From JAJPJG01 sp034667645 (GTDB taxonomy: Bacteria; Verrucomicrobiota; Verrucomicrobiia; Chthoniobacterales; Chthoniobacteraceae), in the NCBI GenBank assembly GCA_034667645.1, contig JAXDQV010000318.1, positions 1 through 24,445 on the forward strand: a stretch of DNA of 24,445 bases, in the 5' to 3' direction. The notes under the pieces are model-generated. The model made no database searches. It was not told the DNA's origin and was given only the letters and a program-made list of their open reading frames with translations. The position numbers and the translations under genes were made by a program. Position 1 is the first letter of the stretch; the number at the start of each line of letters is the position of its first letter. Positions 1 to 7,600 of the stretch are shown here, one piece after another.

Positions 1-544
1 AATCGCCGCCGTCCCCGAGCTGCGCGTAAGCCACCTGGCCCATCCGCGTCATGATGCGCATGTTTAACACCACGTAAATCGAGTCGGTCAGCTCGACGCC
101 GACCTTCGTCACGGGCGAGCCCGCGGGACCCATCAGATACGGCACGACGAACATCGTCCGTCCGCGCATCGAGCCAGCGAGCAGACCGCGCATCTTTTCA
201 TACATCGCAGCGGGTGCTGCCCAGTTGTTCGTCGGCCCGGCCTCCTCGGCGGTCGGCGTGCAGATGAACGTGCACTGCTCCACGCGCGCCACGTCGTTCG
301 GATTCGAGCGATGATAATAGCAGCCCGGCAGCTTCTCCTGGTTCAGCTTTTGCAGGACGCCCTGCGCCACCGCCTGCTCGAGCAGAAACGCGTTTTCCTC
401 ATCCGATCCATCGCACCAGAAAACCTGGTCCGGCTCGCAGAGCACCGCCATTTCCTCGATCCATGCCAGCAGCTTTTCGTTTTTCGGACGGAGCCGGCCG
501 AGATTTCCGGGCGGGTGGCGCAAAGCGGAAACTTCGGGGTTCAT
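1..544 (-). CDS. pckG: Phosphoenolpyruvate carboxykinase (GTP), N-terminal part, truncated by window edge
   Basis: The reverse strand encodes about 181 residues from an ATG at 544 and runs off the left end of the window. GTP-dependent PEPCK converts oxaloacetate plus GTP to phosphoenolpyruvate in the cytosol, the entry step of gluconeogenesis. Family landmarks seen in order are FWCDGSDEE, SNPNDVARVE, EAGPTNNW, MRGRTMFVVPYLMGPAGSP, and VGVELTDS followed by MRIMTRMG; these match the substrate-binding N-terminal lobe of PckG and not the ATP-dependent PckA fold. The gene is divergent from the rhomboid-like gene, with only about 40 bases between starts. No clear Shine-Dalgarno sequence precedes the ATG. 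The nucleotide-binding and kinase loops lie outside the window, so completeness cannot be judged. Confidence 0.93.
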   Translation of the reverse strand, partial: MNPEVSALRHPPGNLGRLRPKNEKLLAWIEEMAVLCEPDQVFWCDGSDEENAFLLEQAVAQGVLQKLNQEKLPGCYYHRSNPNDVARVEQCTFICTPTAEEAGPTNNWAAPAAMYEKMRGLLAGSMRGRTMFVVPYLMGPAGSPVTKVGVELTDSIYVVLNMRIMTRMGQVAYAQLGDGGD

Positions 545-584
545 CGCGGGATTTTGAATTTGCGCACGGTTGGTGACAAGTGGC

Positions 585-1451
585 ATGTTGCCGGCAGCTC
601 GCGATCTTATGCTCGGCCTCGCAAAATCGGATGACTATCAGCCGGTCGGATGGCTTGGCCGCTACCCTGTTCACGTCGCCACTCTGCTGGTGATCGTTCA
701 CGTGCTGACGATGATCGCCACGGCCATGGCGATCGCATTTGGCGCCCAGGGATTGCTCACGCAGCTCCTCTTTTCCAGCGAAGCGGTGCTCAACCGCGGC
801 ACGGCGTGGCAGTTCGTCACCTACGCTTTCGTCAACGGCCCGAGCCTCGGCTTCGCGATTGAGATGTTTCTGTTGTTTTCGTTCGGGCGGGAGGTGGAAA
901 AATTCATCGGGCGCCGCGCGTTTATCGCTCTTTATCTCACCCTGCTTCTGCTGCCGAGCTGCCTGCTGTGCGCGATCGGCATCTTCCTTCCGCAGTTTCT
1001 CGCCGGCTCGAACAGCCTTCATTTCGCGGTCTTCGTTGCCTTCGCAGTCATTTACCCGAACGTCGAACTGCTTTTCACGATCAAGGCAAAGGTGATCGCC
1101 TGGGTGCTGCTGGCGATCTACGCGCTGCAGGAGGTTTCAGGCCACGAATGGACGCGCCTGATTGTGCTCTGTGCCAGCACGGGAGCGGCTTTCGGGTTCA
1201 TCGCGCGGCTGCGCTACGGCAGCGATTTTTCGCTCGGCACGCTCTGGCGAAAATTTCGTCCAACACGCAGACCGCCGGTCCCGATCCCGCGCCGGCCCGT
1301 GCCGAGGAAGCTCCCGGACGAGGAAGCGCTCGCGGCCATCGATCCGCTGCTGGATAAGATTTCCGCGCATGGTCTGGCCAGCCTCACCGCGCGCGAACGC
1401 GAGAAACTGGAGCGCGCCCGTTCGGCGCTTTTAAAGAAATCGGCGCATTGA
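585..1451 (+). CDS. Rhomboid-like integral membrane protein, probably proteolytically inactive
   Basis: About 288 residues with roughly six hydrophobic segments in the first 210 residues and a charged, helical C-terminal tail (about residues 250-285, containing DPLLDKISAHGLASL). The order of segments, the W-x3-TYAF element, the FGREVEKFIGRR element and the YPNVELL element fit the rhomboid fold, and the tail resembles the C-terminal helical motif of many bacterial rhomboids. The usual catalytic GxSG is replaced by GSNS, so Asn sits where the nucleophilic Ser should be, and the C-terminal HxxG histidine appears as AST. It may therefore be a pseudoprotease acting in membrane-protein binding or quality control (inference). 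The frame stays open to a TTG at 570; ATG at 585 or 609 are alternatives and none has a strong ribosome site. The stop overlaps the next gene by 4 bases. Confidence 0.72.
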   Translation: MLPAARDLMLGLAKSDDYQPVGWLGRYPVHVATLLVIVHVLTMIATAMAIAFGAQGLLTQLLFSSEAVLNRGTAWQFVTYAFVNGPSLGFAIEMFLLFSFGREVEKFIGRRAFIALYLTLLLLPSCLLCAIGIFLPQFLAGSNSLHFAVFVAFAVIYPNVELLFTIKAKVIAWVLLAIYALQEVSGHEWTRLIVLCASTGAAFGFIARLRYGSDFSLGTLWRKFRPTRRPPVPIPRRPVPRKLPDEEALAAIDPLLDKISAHGLASLTAREREKLERARSALLKKSAH

Positions 1452-2176
1452 AACAGGCAGCAGCGATCAGCGTTGTTGTTCCCGTCTGGAACGATGCCGA
1501 GGCGCTGGAATGCTGTCTGAAAGCCACCTGCGGACTGAGGGGACTTTTTGAAATCGTCGTCGCTGACGCTTCCGAAGACTACGCCTGCCGCGAAATTGCT
1601 GAACGGTTCGGCGTGAAATACGTGCGCTGCACGCAACCCAACCGGGGCTCGCAAATGAACGCCGGCGCGGCCGCCGCGAGTGGCGAGCTTCTGCTTTTTC
1701 ATCACGCCGACACGGAGCTGAGCCGGGAACACGTTACCTCCCTGCTTTCGATTGTCACAGAACCGCAAATCGTGGGCGGTGCATTTTACCGCGAATTCGA
1801 TGCGCGGCACCCTCGCCTGCGCTGGCTGGAGTTCTTTGGCCGCAAACTCAACGACTGGGGAGGCACGCTTTTTGGCGACCAATCCATTTTCGTTCGCCGC
1901 GAACATTTCGAAAAACTCGGCGGGTTCGCGGCGATCCCATTGATGGAAGACATCGAGTTTTCAAGACGACTGCGCCGCTCGGGAAAAACAGTTCTCCTCG
2001 ACCCGCCGATCCATTCTTCGTCCCGGCGATTTAGCCGCGGCTCATGGCGAACCACGCTCGAGAACGGCGCGTTGATTCTCCTTTTTAAATGCGGCGTCGC
2101 GCCGCATCGGCTGCATGCGTGGTATTACCGCACCCGCAGGGCAACCGAGCCCGCGGCGGCAGCTATTTATTCGTGA
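1448..2176 (+). CDS. Family 2 glycosyltransferase, TIGR04283 (arsenosugar-type) family
   Basis: A 242-residue GT-A fold glycosyltransferase. It opens with the nucleotide-sugar-binding strand ISVVVPVWND, followed by IVVADASED, the NRGSQMNAGA element, and HHADTEL, where the D-x-D-like acidic residues would bind metal. The later GDQSIFVRR and IPLMEDIEFSRRLRRSG elements are hallmarks of the TIGR04283 group, some members of which lie in arsenosugar gene clusters; no arsenic genes are visible here, so the substrate is unknown. The start is TTG at 1448, overlapping the upstream TGA (TTGA), which implies coupling to the rhomboid-like gene. The C terminus overlaps the convergent CLC gene by 14 bases. 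No membrane anchor is evident. Confidence 0.85.
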   Translation: MKQAAAISVVVPVWNDAEALECCLKATCGLRGLFEIVVADASEDYACREIAERFGVKYVRCTQPNRGSQMNAGAAAASGELLLFHHADTELSREHVTSLLSIVTEPQIVGGAFYREFDARHPRLRWLEFFGRKLNDWGGTLFGDQSIFVRREHFEKLGGFAAIPLMEDIEFSRRLRRSGKTVLLDPPIHSSSRRFSRGSWRTTLENGALILLFKCGVAPHRLHAWYYRTRRATEPAAAAIYS

Positions 2177-3953
2177 CCGGCTCCTTCGAGCGTTCGGCGA
2201 TCGCAAGGATTACGTCACTTTTTGAAACGCGGCCGAGCAACGCCGCGGTCTCGGCGTCAACCACCGGCAGCCGTTCTCCGTCAAACCGGGCAAAGCATTC
2301 CAGCGCTTCAGCCAGTGAAGTCCGGGGCGTGATCGTCGGAAAATTTTCCCGCAAAATATCCGCGGCAATGACGAAGTCAGCCATGTGTGGATCGGCGAGA
2401 TACGGCTTCACATCGTGCAGCGAAACCGCCCCGCGAAACCGGCGCTGATCATCCACCACGTAGAGAAAATTGAAGCGATGTGTGATGAACGTCTGCGCAA
2501 TTTCATCGAAGCGCGCTGTCGTGAGCACCGTGGGCGGATCGGCCTTCATCAGGTCCGGCACGTGCAAATGAGCGAGCTGCTCGTCAAACGCGCGTGCTCC
2601 TTTGCGCGCCAGCGACTCGCTGTAGATCGAGCGCTTCTCGATGCTGACGGAAGTGTAATATGCGATGACGCAGCCGAGCATGAGCGGCAGGATGATTTGA
2701 TAGTCGAGCGTGACCTCGAAAAGCATCAGGATCGCCATCAGCGGCGCGTGCGTGGTGGCGGCCAGAAAGGCGCCCATCCCGACGAGCGCGAAGGCACTGG
2801 GATCGAGCGCCGGATTGAGCCAGACCGAATGCACACCGCAGCCAAATAAATAACCGAGGCTCGCGCCGACAAAGAGCGTCGGAGTGAAAACACCGCCGAC
2901 CGCGCCGGAGCCGAACGTCGCGCCAGTGGCGACAATTTTTAAAATAAAAATCGCCACGAGGCTTTGCCAGAGCCAGTTCCCGTGCAGGATCGAGCTCACC
3001 GCGGTGTAGCCATTTCCGCACACTTCGGGATGCACGATCGAGAGCGCGCCAACGACCAGGCCTCCGAGGGCGAGTCGCGGGACGATCGGCAGTTTTGTCC
3101 TGGAAAAGAATCGTTCGCATTCGCGCAGGAATTTCAGGAACCACGGCGCGGCAATGCCGGCGACCAGGCCGAGCGCAAGGTAGGGAAAGATTTCCCAATT
3201 CGAGTTCAGGCGAAAGGGCGGGACCGCGTAGAGTGGATTGCCATTGAGCAACCCGCGCACGGTCAGCGTGGCAATTACTGACGAAAAAACGAGCGGCCCG
3301 AACGTTTCCATCGCGACCGACCCAAGCACGATCTCCGCGACGAAAAGCGATCCGGCGATGGGCGCATTGTAGGCCGAGGCGATCCCGGCCGCCGCTCCGC
3401 ACGCGACGATCAAGCGGCGCCGCGGGGTGGGCCATTTCCGAAATCGCCCGACGAGCGACGCGACCATCGAGGCGAGCTGGACGAGCGGACCTTCGCGGCC
3501 GATCGAACCGCCCGACGCGATCGTGAAAAGCGCCGAAAGCGACTTCACCAGACTTGAGCGAAATGGAACGGTGCCGTCGCGCAAGACGATCGCCTCCATG
3601 TAATCCGTGGAGCTTTTGTTGCCGGTAAAACGGACGCCGTAGAGGATCGTCAGCCCGGCCAGCGCGCCTCCAACTGCGGGCGTCGCGAGCCGTTGCCACC
3701 AAGGCAGCAACTCGAAAGACTCGACGAGACTGCCGCTGTGCTGGGTCAGCAACCAGTGCACCGCATCCGTGAGAACACGGAAGAGAACCGAAGCCACCGC
3801 GCTGCAAAATCCGACGAGGCCGGCCCAGACGAGCGTGAGCTGCAGCTCGCTCGGACGAAAGCGCTCCGCGATCCAGACGCGAATCGCCAGCAGCGACAGG
3901 AGCAGCGCCCGGCGTTGCGCGCGTTCCGGGCCGGTCGCGCCGGCAGCGCTCAT
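2163..3953 (-). CDS. CLC-family chloride transporter/channel with C-terminal CBS pair
   Basis: 596 residues: an N-terminal membrane region (about 17-435) with the CLC fold and two cytosolic CBS domains (about 466-520 and 530-590), which in this family often bind adenine nucleotides and gate transport. Visible landmarks are GREGP at 152-156 with the gating Glu154, NAPIAG, and GGVFTP at 353-358 (the G-x-F-x-P anion site). The first selectivity motif, normally GSGIP, is degenerate (KSSTD near 113-117). At the position of the internal proton glutamate (Glu203 of E. coli ClcA) there is Ile208, preceded by Glu207. The ATG at 3953 overlaps the stop of the EIIA gene (ATGA) and fixes the start; the frame remains open upstream to 4436, but that extension lies over the EIIA gene and is not family sequence. 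Confidence 0.93.
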   Translation of the reverse strand: MSAAGATGPERAQRRALLLSLLAIRVWIAERFRPSELQLTLVWAGLVGFCSAVASVLFRVLTDAVHWLLTQHSGSLVESFELLPWWQRLATPAVGGALAGLTILYGVRFTGNKSSTDYMEAIVLRDGTVPFRSSLVKSLSALFTIASGGSIGREGPLVQLASMVASLVGRFRKWPTPRRRLIVACGAAAGIASAYNAPIAGSLFVAEIVLGSVAMETFGPLVFSSVIATLTVRGLLNGNPLYAVPPFRLNSNWEIFPYLALGLVAGIAAPWFLKFLRECERFFSRTKLPIVPRLALGGLVVGALSIVHPEVCGNGYTAVSSILHGNWLWQSLVAIFILKIVATGATFGSGAVGGVFTPTLFVGASLGYLFGCGVHSVWLNPALDPSAFALVGMGAFLAATTHAPLMAILMLFEVTLDYQIILPLMLGCVIAYYTSVSIEKRSIYSESLARKGARAFDEQLAHLHVPDLMKADPPTVLTTARFDEIAQTFITHRFNFLYVVDDQRRFRGAVSLHDVKPYLADPHMADFVIAADILRENFPTITPRTSLAEALECFARFDGERLPVVDAETAALLGRVSKSDVILAIAERSKEPVTNK

Positions 3954-4399
3954 TTCGTCCCGCACAGACAGCGGGTGAAATCCTCCGCCGTTTCCGCGTG
4001 CAACAACTGCTCGCGCGTCGCTTCGTTTTTGACCAGCCGCGCCAGCGCGCCGACCGCCACCAGGTATTCCTTGATCTTCGACGGAGGCGTTCCGATGACG
4101 AAAACCAGATGCACGCGCTCGTCCCCAAAGCGCACTCCGCTTTCGCTCCGCCCGGCTCCGATCAAAAGCTCGCTCACGCAATCGGTCCGTGCGTGCGGGA
4201 AAGCGATGCCGTGGCCGACGACGGTCGAGCTGAGTTCGTCGCGCGCGAGCAGCTCGCGTAAAAATCGGCCCGGATCGGAAATGCTCCCCGATTTCGCCAG
4301 GAGCGCCGCGACCTCGCCGATCGCCTCCGCTTTCTCCTCCGTCGCGAGATCGAGTTTCACGAATCTCGGATGGAGAATTTCCGGCAGCGCGTTCGTCAT
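3950..4399 (-). CDS. PTS EIIA (fructose/nitrogen-type) domain protein
   Basis: 149 residues forming a stand-alone EIIA type-2 domain. The GHGIAFPHAR segment places the phosphorylatable histidine at about residue 69, and FVIGTPP and the EYLVAVGALARLV helix also match the family. Related proteins include PtsN, which regulates potassium and other transport by protein contact rather than by moving sugar. No EIIB or EIIC component is nearby. It is translated just ahead of, and overlapping by 4 bases, a CLC transporter, so a role as phosphorylation-dependent regulator of that transporter is an attractive inference. The start ATG at 4399 leaves 84 bases to the divergent DUF2270 gene, a space large enough for two promoters. 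Confidence 0.88.
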   Translation of the reverse strand: MTNALPEILHPRFVKLDLATEEKAEAIGEVAALLAKSGSISDPGRFLRELLARDELSSTVVGHGIAFPHARTDCVSELLIGAGRSESGVRFGDERVHLVFVIGTPPSKIKEYLVAVGALARLVKNEATREQLLHAETAEDFTRCLCGTK

Positions 4400-4483
4400 C
4401 GGCGGCGAGCATAGGACAGAGGCCGCCCGGCGGCAATTTGCGCTTTCACCGACGAATCGCGACCCTTACCGTGGGGCGAGGAA

Positions 4484-5203
4484 ATGGAAGAACCCGCCGC
4501 GCCGAGACATCCCGACGCTTCCTCGCCCGAGCCGAAGCCGATGGCGCTCTTCGAGCAGGGTTACGTCAATGCGATGTCCCATTTCTATCGCGGCGAACTC
4601 TCGCGCATCATGTCGTGGCGGCAGCGGCTCGACGCGACGACGACCTGGGCGATCACCTCGACCACGACGATTTTCACCGTCGCCTTCACCGTGCGCGACG
4701 TGCCGCACATCATCTTCTTTTTTAACATCGCGATCGTCTGGATCATGCTTTGGATCGAGGCGCGGCGTTACCGTTTCTACGACGCCTTCCGCGCGCGCGT
4801 GCGGATGCTGGAGGCGCATTTTCTAGTGCCGATGGTTTTGGAAAACAAACAACTGCTGCAGGGCGAATGGAAAAAACTCGTCTGCGAAGATCTGCTCCTG
4901 CCGTCTTTTAAAATCAGCGCGTTCGAGGCCGTCGGCCGGCGCTTGAAGCGCAATTACTCCTTCATTTTTCTCATCATTCTCGCCGCCTGGATCACGAAAA
5001 TCTTCCTCCACGCGACCGTGAAGATCACTGACTTCCCGTCGTTCTACAACGCGCTCAAAGTCGGGAAAATTCCGGGGTGGGTGACGCTCATCGTCTTCAT
5101 CGGCACGTTCGTGAGCCTCATCTCGATCAATTTTTACATCGCGCGAAAATCATCGGGAGAGGTGAGCGAATTCGGCACCCGCCGCTCGCTTTGGCGGATA
5201 TGA
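4484..5203 (+). CDS. DUF2270 family membrane protein
   Basis: 239 residues. An N-terminal Pro-rich hydrophilic stretch (about 1-25) is followed by the family signature HFYRGELSRIMSWRQRLD, then two hydrophobic segments (about 52-90), a cytosolic-looking middle region with the E-x-H-F-L-V-P element, a third segment around 158-178 and a C-terminal one around 203-222. DUF2270 proteins are widespread, and I know of no established function. A GGGGCGAGGAA sequence directly before the ATG at 4484 gives good support for this start. The last codon overlaps the mazG start (ATGA), so the two are probably cotranslated, but this does not by itself assign a role. Confidence 0.85.
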   Translation: MEEPAAPRHPDASSPEPKPMALFEQGYVNAMSHFYRGELSRIMSWRQRLDATTTWAITSTTTIFTVAFTVRDVPHIIFFFNIAIVWIMLWIEARRYRFYDAFRARVRMLEAHFLVPMVLENKQLLQGEWKKLVCEDLLLPSFKISAFEAVGRRLKRNYSFIFLIILAAWITKIFLHATVKITDFPSFYNALKVGKIPGWVTLIVFIGTFVSLISINFYIARKSSGEVSEFGTRRSLWRI

Positions 5204-5976
5204 GCGAACTGGAACGGCTCCGCGAAATCGTCGCGCGTCTCCGCGCGCCCGATGGCTGCCCTTGGGACCGCGAACAAACGCACTCCAGTTTGTGTGCCCA
5301 CCTCGTCGAGGAAGCTTACGAAGTGGCGGAGGCGATCGACCGAAACGACGACCCGCATCTGCGCGAAGAGCTGGGCGACCTGCTGCTGCAAGTGGTGATG
5401 CACGCACAAATCGCCGCCGAAACCGGGCGCTTCGATTTGGAGCAAATCGCCGGCGGCATCGCCGACAAACTCGTGCGGCGGCATCCGCACGTTTTCGGCG
5501 AGAACAAACTGCCGGACAGCGATGCGGTGCTCAAGCAATGGGACGAAATCAAGCGCGGCGAAAAAGGCGATCGCCCCGAATCGATCCTCGATGGCGTATC
5601 CATGGGACTGCCCGCGCTGATGCGCGCGACCAAGGTGCAGCAACGCGCGGCCCGCGTCGGTTTCGACTGGGCGGAACTGCACAGCGTCGTCGAAAAAATC
5701 CGCGAGGAAGTTCTCGAGGTGGAAGCGGAAATCCGCAGCGGCGCGCGCGAGAGGCTCGAGGAAGAGATCGGTGACTTGCTTTTCACCGTCGTGAACCTGA
5801 CCCGCAAAGCGAAGTTTGAGGCCGAACTTTTGTTAAACAACGCGACGGGCAAGTTCATCAGCCGCTTTCAGAAACTCGAAGCCGAACTGAAGCGCAGCGA
5901 TCAAAAATTCGAGCAACTCACGCTCGAAGACTTGGACGAGATTTGGAACGGCATCAAGGCGGACAAATCCCGCTGA
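5200..5976 (+). CDS. mazG: Nucleoside triphosphate pyrophosphohydrolase MazG
   Basis: 258 residues with two tandem MazG all-alpha domains, the usual architecture of bacterial MazG. It hydrolyses (d)NTPs to NMP and pyrophosphate and clears non-canonical nucleotides in the cytosol. The N-terminal CPWDREQTHSSL element, E37-E38-x2-E41 and E57-x2-D60 provide the magnesium-binding acidic residues, and the C-terminal half repeats the pattern with EEVLEVEAEI and EEEIGDLLFTVVNL. The reading frame is open upstream to 5077, but ATG at 5200 gives the canonical N terminus (SELERLREIVARLR) and overlaps the DUF2270 stop by 4 bases. The stop lies 4 bases from the convergent TPR gene stop. Confidence 0.95.
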   Translation: MSELERLREIVARLRAPDGCPWDREQTHSSLCAHLVEEAYEVAEAIDRNDDPHLREELGDLLLQVVMHAQIAAETGRFDLEQIAGGIADKLVRRHPHVFGENKLPDSDAVLKQWDEIKRGEKGDRPESILDGVSMGLPALMRATKVQQRAARVGFDWAELHSVVEKIREEVLEVEAEIRSGARERLEEEIGDLLFTVVNLTRKAKFEAELLLNNATGKFISRFQKLEAELKRSDQKFEQLTLEDLDEIWNGIKADKSR

Positions 5977-5980
5977 CCAT

Positions 5981-6694
5981 TCACGGCACCACTGCCGCAA
6001 GCTGCTTCTCAATTCCCGCATCGGCGGCTGCTCCGAGATCGCGCGCACGCTGATAATGCCGTCGCGCCAACTCAATGGCGGGCGGCGTCCGGCGCAAATA
6101 AACGAGCGCCAGATTGAAATGCGCGTCGGCAAAATCCGGGTCGAGCTCGACGGTTTTTTTGAGCTCATCCTCCGCGCCGAGATACCAGCCTTTGCGCCAG
6201 AGCGTGGCGGCCAGCGCGTTGTGGGCGCGGGCGTTTTTGGGTTCGAGCAGCACCGCCTGGCTGAGCGACGCGAGTGCCGCGTCGGACTTGTTTTGCTCGT
6301 TGTAAACCACGCCCAAAGTCAGCCAGGCGAGTCCTGCATCGGGATTGAGCCGCACGGCCCGCTTGAGCAACTTTTCAGCCTCCTCGTTGTGGTGCAGCCG
6401 ATATTCGACTGAGCCGAGATTTACGAGCGCCGTCAGATTTTCCGGCGCGAGCGCCAGCAGTTTTTGAAACTGAATCCGCGCGCCCTTCATGTCGTCTTTT
6501 CCAAAGGCGGCAAGACCCGCCTGTGCGGCGGCCGTGGCGGCGGCGGAGATTTTTGACTTCTCGGCCGCAAGTTCGATTTGCAGCGGCTCCGGGGAGGTTT
6601 TCAAATCCGATTCCGCAGCAGCTTGGAAAAGTGGAATCGCGCACGCGAGTGCTGCAATCCGCCGGATTGCCGAGCTGGTCCGCGTCGCGCTCAA
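5981..6694 (-). CDS. Exported tetratricopeptide-repeat protein
   Basis: 237 residues beginning with a probable signal peptide (RRIAALACAIPLFQAAAESD, likely cleaved near residue 27), so a periplasmic or membrane-anchored location is likely. Residues about 60-215 contain four or five TPR units, recognisable from A-x3-L-x4-A and the recurring LxP plus N-A turns (ALAPENLTALVNLG, LNPDAGLAWLTLG, LEPKNARAHNALA, LDPDFADAHFNLA). TPRs form a binding scaffold; the partner is unknown. The start is TTG at 6694, overlapping the proC stop (TTGA), and there is no better ATG that keeps the signal peptide. The pairing with proC is probably only operonic. Confidence 0.82.
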   Translation of the reverse strand: MSATRTSSAIRRIAALACAIPLFQAAAESDLKTSPEPLQIELAAEKSKISAAATAAAQAGLAAFGKDDMKGARIQFQKLLALAPENLTALVNLGSVEYRLHHNEEAEKLLKRAVRLNPDAGLAWLTLGVVYNEQNKSDAALASLSQAVLLEPKNARAHNALAATLWRKGWYLGAEDELKKTVELDPDFADAHFNLALVYLRRTPPAIELARRHYQRARDLGAAADAGIEKQLAAVVP

Positions 6695-7497
6695 GATTTC
6701 TTCCCCGCGCCGAGTTCCCGCGAGCGTTCCGTCGCAGCTCGCACGGCGCTTAAAATCGCGGACCGCACGCCGGCGTTTTCCAAAGCTTCCAACCCGGCGA
6801 CGGTCGTGCCGCCGGGACTCGCCACCATGTCCTTAAGTTCGGCGGGCTGCGCTTTTGTCTGCAAAACCATCCCCGCCGCGCCCGCCGTGGTCTGCGCCGC
6901 GAGTTGCAACGCCAGCTCGCGCGGCAGCCCCATCGCCACGCCGGCATCCGCCAGCGCTTCGATGACCACATAAATGTAAGCGGGTCCGCTGCCGCTCAAG
7001 CCGGTGACCGCATCGAGCATTGCTTCGGGCACCGGAGCCACGGTTCCGACGGCCGCAAAAATCTTCTCCGTGAGCACTGCGTCCGCCTTTGTCGCGTTTT
7101 GCCCGAGCGCATAAGCCGCCGCCCCTTGATGAATGAGCGCGGGCGTATTCGGCATTACGCGCACCACGCGTGTTCCCTGGCCCGCGTGTTCCTGCAACGC
7201 CTCGAGCGTGATGCCTGCGGCAATCGAGATGATGAGTTGGCTTTTATCGCCGGCGATTTCTCTCAACGCTCCCGGAACATCTGTCGGTTTCACGCAGAGC
7301 AACAGCGTCTCCGCAGCTTCGGCGACTTCCCGGTTCGTCGCACAAATGCGGACACCCGTTTTCTCCTTCAATGCGTTCGCGGCCGTGTCGTAACGATCAC
7401 TGGCAAAAATATCAGCCGCCTCGAAGACGCCTGCTTTCACCACACCCTCAACGAGCGCCGAAGCCATCCTCCCGCAACCGATGAAACCAAGTGTCAT
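6691..7497 (-). CDS. proC: Pyrroline-5-carboxylate reductase
   Basis: 268 residues, normal length for ProC, which reduces pyrroline-5-carboxylate to L-proline with NAD(P)H in the cytosol, the last step of proline synthesis. The Rossmann motif GFIGCGRMASAL lies at residues 4-15, followed by CVKPTDV, VMPNTPALIHQGAAA, and the C-terminal dimerisation and active-site region with LSGSGPAY, SPGGTT and GLEALENAGVR. The frame extends upstream to 7629 but the ATG at 7497 starts exactly at the conserved N terminus (MTLGFIG). It is the first gene of a two-gene unit with the TPR protein and is divergent from the radical SAM gene across 103 bases. Confidence 0.97.
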   Translation of the reverse strand: MTLGFIGCGRMASALVEGVVKAGVFEAADIFASDRYDTAANALKEKTGVRICATNREVAEAAETLLLCVKPTDVPGALREIAGDKSQLIISIAAGITLEALQEHAGQGTRVVRVMPNTPALIHQGAAAYALGQNATKADAVLTEKIFAAVGTVAPVPEAMLDAVTGLSGSGPAYIYVVIEALADAGVAMGLPRELALQLAAQTTAGAAGMVLQTKAQPAELKDMVASPGGTTVAGLEALENAGVRSAILSAVRAATERSRELGAGKKS

Positions 7498-7600
7498 GCG
7501 CAAAGTTTTAAACGCCCCCTCACGTTTCGCGAACTGAAACTGCGCGACCAGATTCCGGGATTTTTCCCGCGCCGGGAATTCGCTCGCGACCCCGTTCAGA

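Noticed and set aside
399..1022. 207-residue reverse-strand ORF over the rhomboid-like gene
   Set aside because: Low-complexity Arg/Glu/Ala-rich translation that overlaps both pckG and the rhomboid-like gene in the wrong frame.
3954..4436. 161-residue N-terminal extension of the CLC protein
   Set aside because: It is a frame-shifted reading of the EIIA gene and is not hydrophobic. The ATG at 3953 with the 4-base overlap is the credible start.
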